A stretch of DNA of 64,000 bases from Paenibacillus aestuarii (GCF_027789125.1 NZ_JAQFVF010000033.1:1-64000); one strand, 5' to 3'; shown: positions 43,874-52,791, numbered from the stretch's first letter. Translations and numbers: made by a program. The notes: a model not told the origin generated them from the sequence alone.

Positions 43874-43987
43874 ACGGTTAAAAAGATTTGACCGTCGTCC
43901 AATTAATCTCTCTATGGAGAGTAAGTACTGGCCGATAGCTCGCATGAGCGCGATGCTATGGGTGATTAGAGGGAGGTCGAATCCAAG

Positions 43988-44593
43988 ATGAAGCTGCAGC
44001 CGATTTATATCATTGAAGATCTGGAGCAATTGAAAACCGTTAGTGACCCGCTGCGCGCCAAAGTGCTTCAATTGCTGATCGAGAAGGCGTATACAGGTCA
44101 ACAGTTGGCTAAACTATTAGATATGGCGCGTGCGAAGGTGCATTATCACTTGAATGAGCTGGAGAAGCACGGCTTCATTTCGGTCATTCGTACGGAGCTC
44201 AAGAACGGCATCGTACAAAAGTTTTATCGTGCGGTCGCCCGTGGTTTCGTACCTAGCGAGAAGCTGCTGCCGTATGTCTCGGAAGTGGAGAGTTATTACC
44301 GTGAACGCACGTTAAGCGTGCTTGCCCGTGCCAGGCGCAGGGCGCTCACTGCACCAGAAGAGGCATTCCAGATTCAGTCATCCGACCGCTCACAATGGCC
44401 GATCATTATGACGCAGGTCGAAGTGAAGATGAAGAAAGAGAAGTATGCGGAGTGGCTGCGGAAGTTTCGCAATCTCATTTTTGAGCTGGATGCCAACCAG
44501 GATGAAGACGGGGAATGGTACTACTTGACTACGGTCGGGTTTCAGACGAATGGACCCCTGTTTGCCCCAGTCGAAGAAGAAGAGGAGAGATGA
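43988..44593 (+). CDS. ArsR-like HTH regulator next to aminopeptidase
   Basis: 201 aa. The winged helix occupies residues 8-90: EQLKTVSDPLRAKVLQLLIEKAYTGQQLAKLLDMARAKVHYHLNELEKHGFI, followed by a wing and a C-terminal helical/beta domain (about 100-195) with unknown ligand. GGGAGG precedes ATG. Its stop lies two bases before the aminopeptidase ATG, so the two genes are co-transcribed and possibly functionally linked. I cannot name the target sites. Confidence 0.83.
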   Translation: MKLQPIYIIEDLEQLKTVSDPLRAKVLQLLIEKAYTGQQLAKLLDMARAKVHYHLNELEKHGFISVIRTELKNGIVQKFYRAVARGFVPSEKLLPYVSEVESYYRERTLSVLARARRRALTAPEEAFQIQSSDRSQWPIIMTQVEVKMKKEKYAEWLRKFRNLIFELDANQDEDGEWYYLTTVGFQTNGPLFAPVEEEEER

Positions 44594-44595
44594 CG

Positions 44596-45711
44596 ATGTT
44601 GGACCCAAGATTAACGAAGCTGGCTGACGTGCTCGTGAATTATTCCGTGAAAGCGCAGCCTGGCGAAAATATTTTGATCGAAGCTTACGGTATCGATAAT
44701 GCCTTGGTAAAAGAGCTTGTCCGAAAAGTTCATGAAGCCGGCGCTCATCCTTTTGTCAATGTGCGTGATCACGCCGTGATGCGTCAGATGATCATGAATA
44801 GCACGGAAGCGCAAATGCAGAAATGGGCGGAGATCGACGCTTTCCAAATGAAGCAAATGCAAGGATACATAGGTGTGCGCGGCGGCGCGAATATTTACGA
44901 GTTGTCCGATATTCCTGCGGATCGCATGAAGTTCTACAACTCGATCTACTATCAACAGGTTCATTTTGATGTACGGATTAAAGATACAAGATGGGTCGTT
45001 CTGCGCTATCCGACGCCTTCCATGGCGCAGTTGGCCAGCATGAGCACAGAAGCTTTTGAAGACTTCTACTTTAATGTATGTACGATGGATTACGGCAAAA
45101 TGTCCAAAGCGATGGACGCGCTCAAAGAACTGATGGATCGCACGGACAAGGTTCGTCTGGTAGGTCCTGGCACCGACTTGACGTTCTCGATCAAAGGCAT
45201 CGGCAGCGTAAAATGCGATGGCGGCTTGAACATTCCGGATGGTGAAGTGTACTCCGCTCCGGTTCGTGATTCCGTTAACGGCGTGATTTCCTTTAATACG
45301 CCTACGCCGCATGACGGCTTTGTTTTTGAAAATATTCGTCTGGAGTTCGCCAACGGTAAAATCGTCAATGCAACTGCAAATGATTCCGATCGTATTAATG
45401 AGATTCTCGATATGGATGAGGGTGCGCGTTATGTCGGTGAATTCGCCATTGGTGTGAACCCGTACATCCAGCATCCGATGAAGGACACGCTGTTCGACGA
45501 GAAGATCGACGGCAGCTTCCATTTTACGCCGGGCAATTGCTACGACGATGCGTACAACGGCAACAAGTCCTCGTTGCACTGGGATATCGTCAATATTCAG
45601 CGTCCGGAATACGGCGGCGGCGAAATCTGGTTCGACGATGTGCTGATCCGCAAAGACGGCATTTTCGTTCTGCCTGAGCTGCAGCAGCTGAATCCTGAGA
45701 ATTTGAAGTAA
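44596..45711 (+). CDS. M29-family aminopeptidase (AmpS/PepS-type)
   Basis: 371 aa. MLDPRLTKLADVLVNYSVKAQPGENILIEAYG start, then KMKFYNSIYYQQVHFDVRIKDTRWVVLRYPTPSMAQ-type segment. The metal-binding residues characteristic of M29 occur in the later half: SDIPADRMK..., VYSAPVRDSVNGVI, NPYIQHPMKDTLFDEKIDGSFHFTPGNCY, then SSLHWDIV and GGEIWFDDVLIRKDGIFV. It removes N-terminal amino acids from peptides. ATG 44596 has GAGGAGAG about 8 bases upstream; ATG 44590 overlaps the ArsR stop but is too close to that site. Confidence 0.93.
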   Translation: MLDPRLTKLADVLVNYSVKAQPGENILIEAYGIDNALVKELVRKVHEAGAHPFVNVRDHAVMRQMIMNSTEAQMQKWAEIDAFQMKQMQGYIGVRGGANIYELSDIPADRMKFYNSIYYQQVHFDVRIKDTRWVVLRYPTPSMAQLASMSTEAFEDFYFNVCTMDYGKMSKAMDALKELMDRTDKVRLVGPGTDLTFSIKGIGSVKCDGGLNIPDGEVYSAPVRDSVNGVISFNTPTPHDGFVFENIRLEFANGKIVNATANDSDRINEILDMDEGARYVGEFAIGVNPYIQHPMKDTLFDEKIDGSFHFTPGNCYDDAYNGNKSSLHWDIVNIQRPEYGGGEIWFDDVLIRKDGIFVLPELQQLNPENLK

Positions 45712-45715
45712 TGTA

Positions 45716-45755
45716 AAAAGACCACCGGGTAGTTGGCTGCCCGGTGGTTTTTTGT
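45716..45755. terminator. Terminator between aminopeptidase and thrS
   Basis: GACCACCGGG-TAGTTGGCTG-CCCGGTGGTTTTTT, with an A-run on the left side so it could serve both convergent genes. Confidence 0.88.
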
Positions 45756-45807
45756 CGTGTTTTGTGGTTCAGGTGAAGCGAGAGAGTTAGCGTCGTCGCC
45801 CGCGCCC

Positions 45808-47724
45808 CTACCCCTGGCGCGCACCGATTTCCTCCAGCATGCGCTGGATCATCGCCTGCATAGGCAGCGCTCCGAGATCGCCTTCCTGCCGCTTTCGGAC
45901 GGCTACGTGGCCCGCTTGCTTTTCCGCTTGGCCGACGACGAGCAGGTAAGGGACCTTCTCCAGCTGGCCCTGACGGATTTTGTAGCCGAGCTTTTCGCTT
46001 CTGCCGTCGATCTCGACCCGGATGCCCGCTGCTTGCAGCTGCGCCTTCACTTCAAAAGCGTAGTCCAGCTCGTTGTCGGACACCGGTATTATTTTTGCCT
46101 GCACCGGTGCGAGCCAGAGGGGGAAGGCTCCGGCAAAATGCTCCGTGAGAATCCCCATGAACCGGTCGATGGAGCCATAAACCGCACGATGGATCACGAC
46201 CGGCCGTTGCTTCTTATTATTTTCACCGATATAGGAAAGGTCGAACTTCTCAGGCATTTGAAAATCCAGCTGAATCGTTCCACACTGCCAACTGCGTTTT
46301 AGGGCGTCCATAATGTGAAAATCAATCTTCGGCCCGTAGAACGCCCCATCGCCTTCGTTGACCCGATAAGCGATGCCTCGCGCATCCAAGACGTTTTGCA
46401 AAGATTGCTCAGCACGCGCCCAAAGCTCTTCTGAGCCCATGGAATCCTCCGGCCGTGTGGATAGCTCGACGCGGTACTCGAAGCCGAAGACTTGATAAAT
46501 ATGATCAATTAACGCGATAACTTGACTAATTTCCTCTTCAATCTGATCAGGGCAGACAAACAGATGGGCGTCGTCCTGGCAGAACGTCCGCACACGCATC
46601 ATGCCGCTGAGCGCTCCGGAGTACTCGTGGCGGTGTACTTGCCCGAACTCAGCCATGCGAAGGGGCAGCTCCCGGTAAGAGCGCAGACTGTTTTTAAAAA
46701 TCAGCATATGCCCCGGGCAGTTCATCGGCTTAAGCGCATAGTTCGCTTCATCGACCGCTGTGAAGTACATGTTCTCTTTGTAATGATCCCAATGGCCGGA
46801 CTGTTCCCACAGGCGGTTGTTCAGCATCAGTGGTGTGCGCACTTCGTCGTAGCCGTTTTGCCGCAGCAGCTGTCTTTCGAATTCCTCTAGCTCCGTGCGA
46901 ATCGCCATCCCCTTGGGCAAGTAAAACGGCATGCCGGGGGCTTCATCCGAGAACATGAACAGATCCAGTTCTTTGCCCAGCTTCCGGTGGTCGCGCTTCT
47001 TAGCCTCCTCCAGCACATGCAAATGCTCGTCAAGCTGCGCTTTATTCGGGAAAGCTGTGCCATAGACGCGCTGCAGCATCTTCTTATTGGCATCGCCGCG
47101 CCAATAGGCACCAGCTACATTCAACAGCTTGACGGCTTTGATCCGGCCAGTCGAGGGCAGATGCGGTCCACGGCAAAGATCGACGAACTCGCCCTGCTCG
47201 TAAAGACTAATGACCGCATCGTCCGGCAGGTCGCGAATCAGCTCCAGCTTCAGCGGATCCTGAAGCGCCTCGAAGACAGCGATGGCTTCCGCGCGGCTGA
47301 CTTCACGCCTGACAATGGGCAGATTCTCTTGAATAATCGCCTGCATCTGCTTCTCAATAACGGCGAGATCGCTGATCGAGAGCGGTGCGGGGAGATCCAT
47401 ATCGTAGTAAAAGCCATCTTGGATGACCGGCCCGATCCCCAGTTTCACGGCTTCATTGCCGTACAACCGCTTCATGGCCTGGGCCATCAAGTGAGCTGCA
47501 CTGTGGCGATGGATGTCTTGGCCTTCCTGACTGTCCAGCACAATAATTTCAAGTTCACAATCCTGATCAAGCGGCTTACTCAGATCGACAAGCTTACCGC
47601 CGATCTTGCCGGCGACGGCGTTTTTCTTCAAGCCAGCGCTTATGGACGCCGCCACTTGCTCGACTGTGGTTCCAGCCGCATACCTCCGATCTTTTCCATC
47701 TGCTAATCTGACTTGAATTTCCAT
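45808..47724 (-). CDS. thrS: Threonyl-tRNA synthetase
   Basis: 638 aa, class II synthetase in the standard order: TGS domain (1-61), editing domain (HRHSAAHLMAQAMKRLYG zinc-binding-like motif and the following SAD region; 62-240), catalytic core with MNCPGHM, AEFGQVHRHEYSGALSGMMRVRTFCQDDAH and RAVYGSIDRFMGIL motif 3, and a C-terminal anticodon-binding domain. ATG 47724 with GGAGG 8 bases upstream on the minus strand is the start; earlier in-frame codons lie inside the T-box terminator. It is preceded by a threonine T-box leader and charges tRNA-Thr. Confidence 0.97.
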   Translation of the reverse strand: MEIQVRLADGKDRRYAAGTTVEQVAASISAGLKKNAVAGKIGGKLVDLSKPLDQDCELEIIVLDSQEGQDIHRHSAAHLMAQAMKRLYGNEAVKLGIGPVIQDGFYYDMDLPAPLSISDLAVIEKQMQAIIQENLPIVRREVSRAEAIAVFEALQDPLKLELIRDLPDDAVISLYEQGEFVDLCRGPHLPSTGRIKAVKLLNVAGAYWRGDANKKMLQRVYGTAFPNKAQLDEHLHVLEEAKKRDHRKLGKELDLFMFSDEAPGMPFYLPKGMAIRTELEEFERQLLRQNGYDEVRTPLMLNNRLWEQSGHWDHYKENMYFTAVDEANYALKPMNCPGHMLIFKNSLRSYRELPLRMAEFGQVHRHEYSGALSGMMRVRTFCQDDAHLFVCPDQIEEEISQVIALIDHIYQVFGFEYRVELSTRPEDSMGSEELWARAEQSLQNVLDARGIAYRVNEGDGAFYGPKIDFHIMDALKRSWQCGTIQLDFQMPEKFDLSYIGENNKKQRPVVIHRAVYGSIDRFMGILTEHFAGAFPLWLAPVQAKIIPVSDNELDYAFEVKAQLQAAGIRVEIDGRSEKLGYKIRQGQLEKVPYLLVVGQAEKQAGHVAVRKRQEGDLGALPMQAMIQRMLEEIGARQG

Positions 47725-47765
47725 GAAAAACGCCTCCATTTCTTGATTTTTAACACAAATATAAA

Positions 47766-48086
47766 AAAGCGAACGCAAAAAAACGCCTCTATCCCTAACA
47801 GGGACGAGTGCGTTTACGCTCGTGGTTCCACCCTAATTCGACCTGCACGTGTGAAGCCTTGGCGATCAACGCCACAGGTGCACTTACAGGATCCTCATTG
47901 GTATCCGCTAACGGGGATAAATCGGTGCCGCTTACTGCCGCTGCCATCAGGCTGCAGGTTCAACGCCACGGCTGCAAAGGGGTAATTTCGATCCGGTCTC
48001 TGAAGAAGCTCGCAGCGAATGCTTCTCTCTCTGGGCAGTCCGTTAAGGAAATCATGTCTTTGGTCATAGCCTTGTATGTTGCTTGA
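47766..48086 (-). ncRNA. T-box leader of thrS
   Basis: On the minus strand the leader contains an AGAGAGAGA block, a candidate specifier ACC (Thr) at 47983-47981 in GAAATTACCCC, the T-box AGGGTGGAACCACG (47834-47821), and a terminator AAACGC...TCCCTGTTAGGGA...GCGTTTTTTT (47806-47766). Uncharged tRNA-Thr should favour the antiterminator and raise thrS expression. The bulge reads TGGA. Confidence 0.92.
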
Positions 48087-48092
48087 TTCAAA

Positions 48093-48122
48093 ACTATAAA
48101 GGAGCAAGTATGCCAAAGTCAA
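48093..48122 (-). promoter_or_regulatory. thrS promoter
   Basis: TTGACT (48122-48117), 18-bp spacer, TATAGT (48098-48093) on the minus strand, about 7 bases before the T-box leader. Confidence 0.7.
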
Positions 48123-48162
48123 TAGGCGAATTCTAAAATAGGAATTTTTTCAAAAAATTGGG

Positions 48163-49011
48163 CTATACGCGCCGCTGCTGAGACTGGTATTGGCGGGGCG
48201 GGAGACCAACCGCTTTTTTAAACGTGCGGATGAAGTTCGAATAATCGTTAAACCCGACCAGCTGGCAGGCATCGGTCACGGTGCAGCCTTCCCGGAGCAG
48301 CTGCTTCGCCTTGGCAATGCGTTTGAATAAAATATGCTCGTGAATGGTGCTGCCGGTATGCTTTTTAAACAGTCTGCACAAGTAGGAACGGTTCATGAAC
48401 ACGACCTGCTCCAGCACATCCAGCGTCAGATCCTGCTCCAGATTCTCGTCGATGTAAGTGAGCAGCGAAGCTAGCTTGTCCGGCAGCATGCCCTGCTCCT
48501 TATGATTGCCTTGGTTCTGAAAAAGGCGGTTAATAAAGACGAGCAACTCGATAAAGGTGGCGACATAGAGCACTTCAGACCCTGCTTTGGCTTGGGAATG
48601 GTGGATTTCCATCCGCTCGTACAGCTTCATGATATCATCGATCTGCTGCGGGGTTAGCCGCATGCGGTTTTGCTCGCCCATGACGCGGTTGTTGAAGCAG
48701 GCCAGCAAGTCAAATTGCGGCGAACTGAACGCCTCGGCCAGCTTTGGATTGAAGTGAATGACGACGTTTTCGTAACGCTGCTTTTTGGATTGAAAATTAG
48801 GCCGGTGCAGCTCGTTGCTATGCATAATGAGGAGGTCGCCGTACTGCAGAGGATACACTTGCTTTTCTATAAAATAATGCACGTCGCCTGACAGAAAAAA
48901 GTAAATTTCATACAAATCGTGATGTTTGTGGAATTCTTGATGGCCAGGTTCATAACTGATGCCATGCCTAAAAGTAAGCGCATTCTTCAAGTCTTGGTAA
49001 AGGTCCTGCAC
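48163..49011 (-). CDS. AraC-family regulator with cupin domain
   Basis: 282 aa. The N-terminal cupin (EFHKHHDLYEIYFFLSGDVHYFIEKQVYPLQYGDLLIMHSNELHRP; about 35-90) may bind a small metabolite. The C-terminal 100 residues hold two helix-turn-helix motifs: LTLDVLEQVVFMNRSYLCRLFKKHTG and TVTDACQLVGFNDYSNFIRTFKKAVG. GTG 49011 has AAAGGAGGG 8 bases upstream; a longer in-frame start has none. It is divergent from a sugar-phosphate isomerase/epimerase-like gene 136 bp away, which is its likely target. Confidence 0.88.
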   Translation of the reverse strand: MQDLYQDLKNALTFRHGISYEPGHQEFHKHHDLYEIYFFLSGDVHYFIEKQVYPLQYGDLLIMHSNELHRPNFQSKKQRYENVVIHFNPKLAEAFSSPQFDLLACFNNRVMGEQNRMRLTPQQIDDIMKLYERMEIHHSQAKAGSEVLYVATFIELLVFINRLFQNQGNHKEQGMLPDKLASLLTYIDENLEQDLTLDVLEQVVFMNRSYLCRLFKKHTGSTIHEHILFKRIAKAKQLLREGCTVTDACQLVGFNDYSNFIRTFKKAVGLPPRQYQSQQRRV

Positions 49012-49147
49012 GATCGGTTCCCTCCTTTGGTGTGGAGTCAATATTAGCATGATTTTGCCCAATTATTGCAATGAATATGTTGATATTATACTGCAAAATA
49101 GAAGGGAGTTAAACTATTAACGAGATTCATCTTTGAGGAGGATCATG

Positions 49148-49999
49148 ATGAAACTGTCCGTATTTACCGTTGCAACCCCAGACCTGACACCTGAAGAGCT
49201 TGCTAAAGCAGCCCAAGACGCAGGGATCGAAGGCATTGAATGGCGCTATAAAGAAATCCCGGCTGAAGTTGCCAATGAGAAGCCTTCTTTTTGGAGAAAT
49301 AACCTTTGCTCCATCGATCCTTCTGCTTCGGATGAAGAGCTGGAGCGCTTCAAACGCGCTGCCGCGGACCATAACCTGGTCAACCTGAGCGTAACGCCAT
49401 ACTTGACATGCGGCGATGTTGCCGGCACAGAGCGCGTGATGCAGGTAGCAAAGAAAGTTGGCGCTTCTTACATTCGCGTCGGCGTGCCGCACTATGATGG
49501 AACTGCAAACTATAATGATTTATATAAGCAAGAAATCGATTATCTGCACCATGTGCAGGAGCTTTCCCAACAGTACGGCGTGAAGGGACTTGTGGAAATT
49601 CACCACAACACGATTGCGCCAAGTGCCGGCTTAGTGCACCGTCTCGTATCCGGTTTCAATCCGGAGTATATCGGTGTGCTGCATGATGCGGGCAACATGG
49701 TGCACGAAGGCCAGGAGAACTTCCGCATGGGCCTGGAGCTGCTCGGACCTTACTTGGCACACGTGCATGTGAAGAATGCGCGCTGGGTGCCAACAGGTGA
49801 GGTCCAGGATGACATCACACTGTGGAGAAGTGAGTGGGCTCCGCTGGATCAAGGTATCGTGAACTGGAAAAAGCTGCTCGGCGAATTGAAAGCTGTCGGC
49901 TACGACGGTTACCTGGGCATCGAGGATTTCAGCGCCCAGTACGCATCGGCGGAAATGCTGAAGAACTTTGCTGCCAAAGTAAAAGCTTGGTTGGCTTAA
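49148..49999 (+). CDS. Sugar phosphate isomerase/epimerase-like TIM-barrel protein
   Basis: About 283 aa of the AP-endonuclease-2/xylose-isomerase-like family. Likely metal ligands lie in GLVEIHHNT (Glu), GVLHDAGNMVHEGQ (Asp, His), AHVHVKNARW (His) and YLGIEDFS (Glu). The family includes hexulose-6-phosphate isomerases, IolE-type inosose dehydratases and other enzymes, so the substrate is not fixed. GAGGAGG lies 6 bases before ATG 49148; the divergent AraC-type gene shares its promoter region. It ends at a strong terminator and stands alone, which is unusual for a catabolic enzyme. Confidence 0.85.
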   Translation: MKLSVFTVATPDLTPEELAKAAQDAGIEGIEWRYKEIPAEVANEKPSFWRNNLCSIDPSASDEELERFKRAAADHNLVNLSVTPYLTCGDVAGTERVMQVAKKVGASYIRVGVPHYDGTANYNDLYKQEIDYLHHVQELSQQYGVKGLVEIHHNTIAPSAGLVHRLVSGFNPEYIGVLHDAGNMVHEGQENFRMGLELLGPYLAHVHVKNARWVPTGEVQDDITLWRSEWAPLDQGIVNWKKLLGELKAVGYDGYLGIEDFSAQYASAEMLKNFAAKVKAWLA

Positions 50000-50014
50000 G
50001 TCTTCAAGAGTTAG

Positions 50015-50054
50015 GAAACCTCACTCGTGTGCGAGCACGAGCGAGGTTTTTTGT
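50015..50054 (+). terminator. Terminator of the TIM-barrel gene
   Basis: AACCTCACTCGTG/CACGAGCGAGGTT stem followed by TTTTTTG. Confidence 0.88.
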
Positions 50055-50143
50055 CGTCCAACGGAAAGGACCGAGTTTGATTTGGCCCTGGTAGTTTGTG
50101 TAAAATGTTGGTGTCAAAACCAACAAGAATGCGAGGTATGTTC

Positions 50144-50830
50144 ATGGTGCGCTCAAAGCCGCTATGGCTGCTGCTCATCTGGTTCACAGCGGCCGCGGCC
50201 TGTTTGCTCGTGCTCAAGTTTACCGATGCATGGCCGCATCTGGATAAGACGAGCTTAACGGATTGGCTCAGGGCGAACAGCCTCCAGGGCGGTGTTATCT
50301 ACATCATCGCCTATACACTTAGACCGCTGCTCTTATTTCCGGCAACGCCGTTAACGCTGTATGGAGGCTATGTGTTCGGCGCCTTGTGGGGCTCCGTGTT
50401 TGATATTATTGGGGCCGGCGCCGGGGCGCTGCTGTCTTTTTATATTGCCCGCAAATGGGGGAGAACAGGCTTTCAGAGCCTGCTGAAGAATAAGAAGGTG
50501 CAGGCCTTCGATGAGAAAGCAGGGAAGAATGGCTTCCTGGTTGTGCTGTATATGCGGTTGATGCCTTTTTTTCCCTTCGATGGTGTTAGTTATGGAGCCG
50601 GGCTCTCCAAAGTCAGGTTCTGGGATTACACGTGGGCAACGCTGATCGGCATTATCCCGGGCGCCATCGTCTATAATGTGTTTGGTGCCTCGCTGCAGCA
50701 TATCGGATCCTCTGGCTTCTATTGGGCGGTGGCGATGTATGCAGTTTTTGCGCTCGTGCCGCTTGCTTTTCGCAAACGCTCCAAAGACCGGTTAAACAAG
50801 GATAGGGATGGGCTGCGCGATTCGAATTGA
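50144..50830 (+). CDS. TVP38/DedA-like membrane protein
   Basis: About 228 aa with five or six membrane segments. The VTT-domain motif runs from LFPATPLTLYGGYVFGALWGSVFDIIGAGAGALLSFYIARKWG through MRLMPFFPFDGVSYGAGLS to a last helix. Proteins of this group flip or traffic phospholipids in bacteria. ATG 50144 has GAGGT 6 bases upstream and is chosen over the in-frame ATG 50096 and 50138. It is followed 20 bases later by a PAP2 phosphatase gene (frameshifted), a pairing that fits lipid or undecaprenyl phosphate metabolism. Confidence 0.83.
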   Translation: MVRSKPLWLLLIWFTAAAACLLVLKFTDAWPHLDKTSLTDWLRANSLQGGVIYIIAYTLRPLLLFPATPLTLYGGYVFGALWGSVFDIIGAGAGALLSFYIARKWGRTGFQSLLKNKKVQAFDEKAGKNGFLVVLYMRLMPFFPFDGVSYGAGLSKVRFWDYTWATLIGIIPGAIVYNVFGASLQHIGSSGFYWAVAMYAVFALVPLAFRKRSKDRLNKDRDGLRDSN

Positions 50831-50850
50831 AATTGTGGGGGGATTTGGGG

Positions 50851-51515
50851 ATGGCTGGGAAGCGGTTGTATAGAGATTTATTTTGGGGATTGGCGGCGGC
50901 ATGTGTGTTTCTGGCCGGCTTTATTGTGCTCTCGCAGAGCATATCCTCCGGATGGTTGAAGAGTTTAGATGATAGCGTGGGGGAGGCAGTTCGCTCGTGG
51001 AGAAGCGACGGCTTTACGCAGATCGCTATGGTTTTCAACACACTCGGTAAGAGTACAACGGAGATCATTCTCTTTTTAGTCGTGGGTGCGATCCTCTACT
51101 TTAAATTCAAGCGCCGCTGGGAGACGCTCATGTTGTTTCTCGCCGTGCTAGGGACATGGGGGTTGAACACGATGCTCAAAGGGATGTTCGAACGGGAGCG
51201 CCCTGCCGGCTTTATGCTGGTTGAGGAAGGTGGTTTCAGTTTTCCAAGCGGCACGCGATGGTCTCCAGCTTGTTCTACGGCTTGGTTGGATATCTGTTGT
51301 GGATCAATCTGCGACGCAGATGGCGCTGGACTTGGCTGATTCCTGTAATAACAGCCCTGATCGTCCTGTGTATCGGGCTAAGTCGAATTTATTTGGGCGT
51401 CCATTACCCAAGCGATGTCCTGGCAGGATTCGCTGCAGGAACGGCCGTGTGGACGGGCTGCGTCATGGGTGTGCATACGATTGATCATCACCATTCAGAT
51501 AGGTTGGGAGTATAG
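50851..51515 (+). pseudogene. PAP2-family membrane phosphatase, frameshifted
   Basis: The first frame runs from ATG 50851 (GGGGGGA 7 bases upstream) and breaks at about 51253, where SFPSG should continue with HAM. The second frame carries on with MVSSLFYGLVGYLL and SRIYLGVHYPSDVLAG to 51515. All three PAP2 motifs exist across the two frames (KGMFERERP, PSGH, SRxxxxxH). One missing C in GGCACGCG (expected GGCCACGCG) explains the break. The intact protein would be about 220 aa with six membrane helices and act on lipid or polyprenyl pyrophosphates. A single-base loss in a CC doublet is similar to the kinase case, so sequence error is quite possible. Confidence 0.85.
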
Positions 51516-51537
51516 GCTCCCGGCCTATTTTTTTTTA
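51512..51537 (+). terminator. Terminator after PAP2 gene
   Basis: ATAGGC-TCCCG-GCCTAT followed by a nine-T run. The stop of the PAP2 frame lies in its left arm. Confidence 0.85.
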
Positions 51538-51582
51538 CATTTTTTTACGAAATTTATTGTTCCCAGAATCCATAAAGCGTGC

Positions 51583-51621
51583 TATGATAGGTGACGTTCA
51601 AGTATTTCGTATGCGAAATAT
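51583..51621 (+). promoter_or_regulatory. Promoter and MarR-type operator of the efflux operon
   Basis: Extended -10 TGCTATGAT (TATGAT 51583-51588) and, beginning 15 bases after it, the inverted repeat TATTTCG-TATG-CGAAATA (51604-51621). The repeat covers the expected transcript start, which suits autorepression by the MarR protein encoded 60 bp downstream. Confidence 0.75.
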
Positions 51622-51681
51622 TTGTAAGGCGAAATAAGTGAGTAGTCTTAAAGGGGATCAATTTAGTAAGGGGGAAGTGGT

Positions 51682-52125
51682 TTGGATTCAGTCAGGGATC
51701 TTGTGGCGGACTTAGGGCGTCTGCAGAAATTGCGGGTTGCTCTCACGTTTAAGGCTCTCCAACGAGAGAATATGACAGGACCTCAGCTGTTTATTTTAAG
51801 AGAGCTGTTTATGAATGAGCCAAGGAAGCTGGGCGATTTGGCGCAGGCTGTCCACTTAAGCAACAGCACGGTTTCCGGCATCGTGGACCGGTTGGAGCGG
51901 GACGGTCTTGTAGAGCGCAGAAGAGATGAGCAGGACCGCAGAGTGGTCTGGATCAATACGACAAATTTTTGCCAGCAGATGAAGAAAGCGAATGTTGAGG
52001 GCCTTAACCGTGAGTTTTATGTGGGCTTGGAAGATAAGTTCACGCCTGAACAAATTGCAATGTGTAAGGAAGTCATAAATACCCTCATCAAACATATCGA
52101 GGGAAAGTTGGAGGGACTGGAATGA
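51682..52125 (+). CDS. MarR-family transcriptional repressor
   Basis: 147 aa, TTG start with AAGGGGGA 8 bases upstream. The winged helix (about 30-105) contains LTFKALQRENMTGPQLFILRELFMNEPRKLGDLAQAVHLSNSTVSGIVDRLERDGLVERRRDEQDRRVVWI, a standard MarR recognition helix and wing. It overlaps the next gene by ATGA. MarR proteins usually release DNA on binding drug or aromatic ligands, so this would induce the downstream efflux genes. The operator above sits in its own promoter. Confidence 0.93.
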   Translation: MDSVRDLVADLGRLQKLRVALTFKALQRENMTGPQLFILRELFMNEPRKLGDLAQAVHLSNSTVSGIVDRLERDGLVERRRDEQDRRVVWINTTNFCQQMKKANVEGLNREFYVGLEDKFTPEQIAMCKEVINTLIKHIEGKLEGLE

Positions 52126-52781
52126 AACGAAAAATGATCTTATTTATTATTCTTGCCGTGATGGTAGTCAGCGGCGCAGGCATCGGCGGTTACTATTGGT
52201 ATGAAGGTGCTAACTTCGTATCCACAGATAACGCGCGCGTAGCTGGCGACATTTATCGCGTCATGCCTAGAATTTCCGGGAAAATCAATACGCTCGGCAT
52301 CAAGGTAGGCGACACCGTTGTTGCGGATCAAATTGTCGGCCAGCAGGACATTACGAATTTGTCCAACAGCTTGCTTGATCAGGCTGCCCTGCGTTCCCCA
52401 ATCGGCGGAACTGTGATTCAAACTGCAGCTAGAGTCGGCGAGGTTGTCTCCCCAGGTCAATCGGTTGCGATGATCGTGGACAAAAATGCAGTGTACATAT
52501 CTGCAGATGTGGAAGAAACCAAGATCAAGAAAATTCGTGTCGGCCAGCCGGTTGAATTCACAATCGATACGTACGAAGGCGCGAAATTCACCGGAAAAGT
52601 GACTGAAATCGGAGAAGCTACGGCTTCGACGTTCTCGCTGATTCCATCTGTAAGCACAAGCGGCAATTTCACGAAGGTGACGCAGCGCCTTAATGTGAAA
52701 ATTTCCATTGACGATCATAAGGGATTTGATCTTGCACCGGGTATGAATGCAGTGATCAAGATCCACATCAAAGGGGAGTAA
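52122..52781 (+). CDS. EmrA/HlyD-type membrane-fusion protein, short form
   Basis: 219 aa. One N-terminal membrane anchor (ILFIILAVMVVSGAGIGGYYWY), an EmrA-like lipoyl/biotinyl half (FVSTDNARVAGDIYRVMPRISGKI) joined by only about 15 residues (NLSNSLLDQAALRSPIGGTV) to the second half, then a beta-barrel segment with the C-terminal VTQRLNVKISIDDHKGFDLAPGMNAVIKI. The coiled-coil hairpin normal for this family is missing, so it looks like a minimal adaptor for the MFS pump. It is coupled by ATGA to marR and followed 10 bases later by a second fusion protein. Confidence 0.88.
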   Translation: MKRKMILFIILAVMVVSGAGIGGYYWYEGANFVSTDNARVAGDIYRVMPRISGKINTLGIKVGDTVVADQIVGQQDITNLSNSLLDQAALRSPIGGTVIQTAARVGEVVSPGQSVAMIVDKNAVYISADVEETKIKKIRVGQPVEFTIDTYEGAKFTGKVTEIGEATASTFSLIPSVSTSGNFTKVTQRLNVKISIDDHKGFDLAPGMNAVIKIHIKGE

Positions 52782-52791
52782 GGTGACACCC

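Noticed and set aside
44611..45579. 322-codon open frame antisense to the aminopeptidase
   Set aside because: A shadow of a strong gene. No ribosome site and no recognisable fold.
46987..47706. 239-codon open frame antisense to thrS
   Set aside because: Shadow frame over the conserved editing and TGS domains of thrS.
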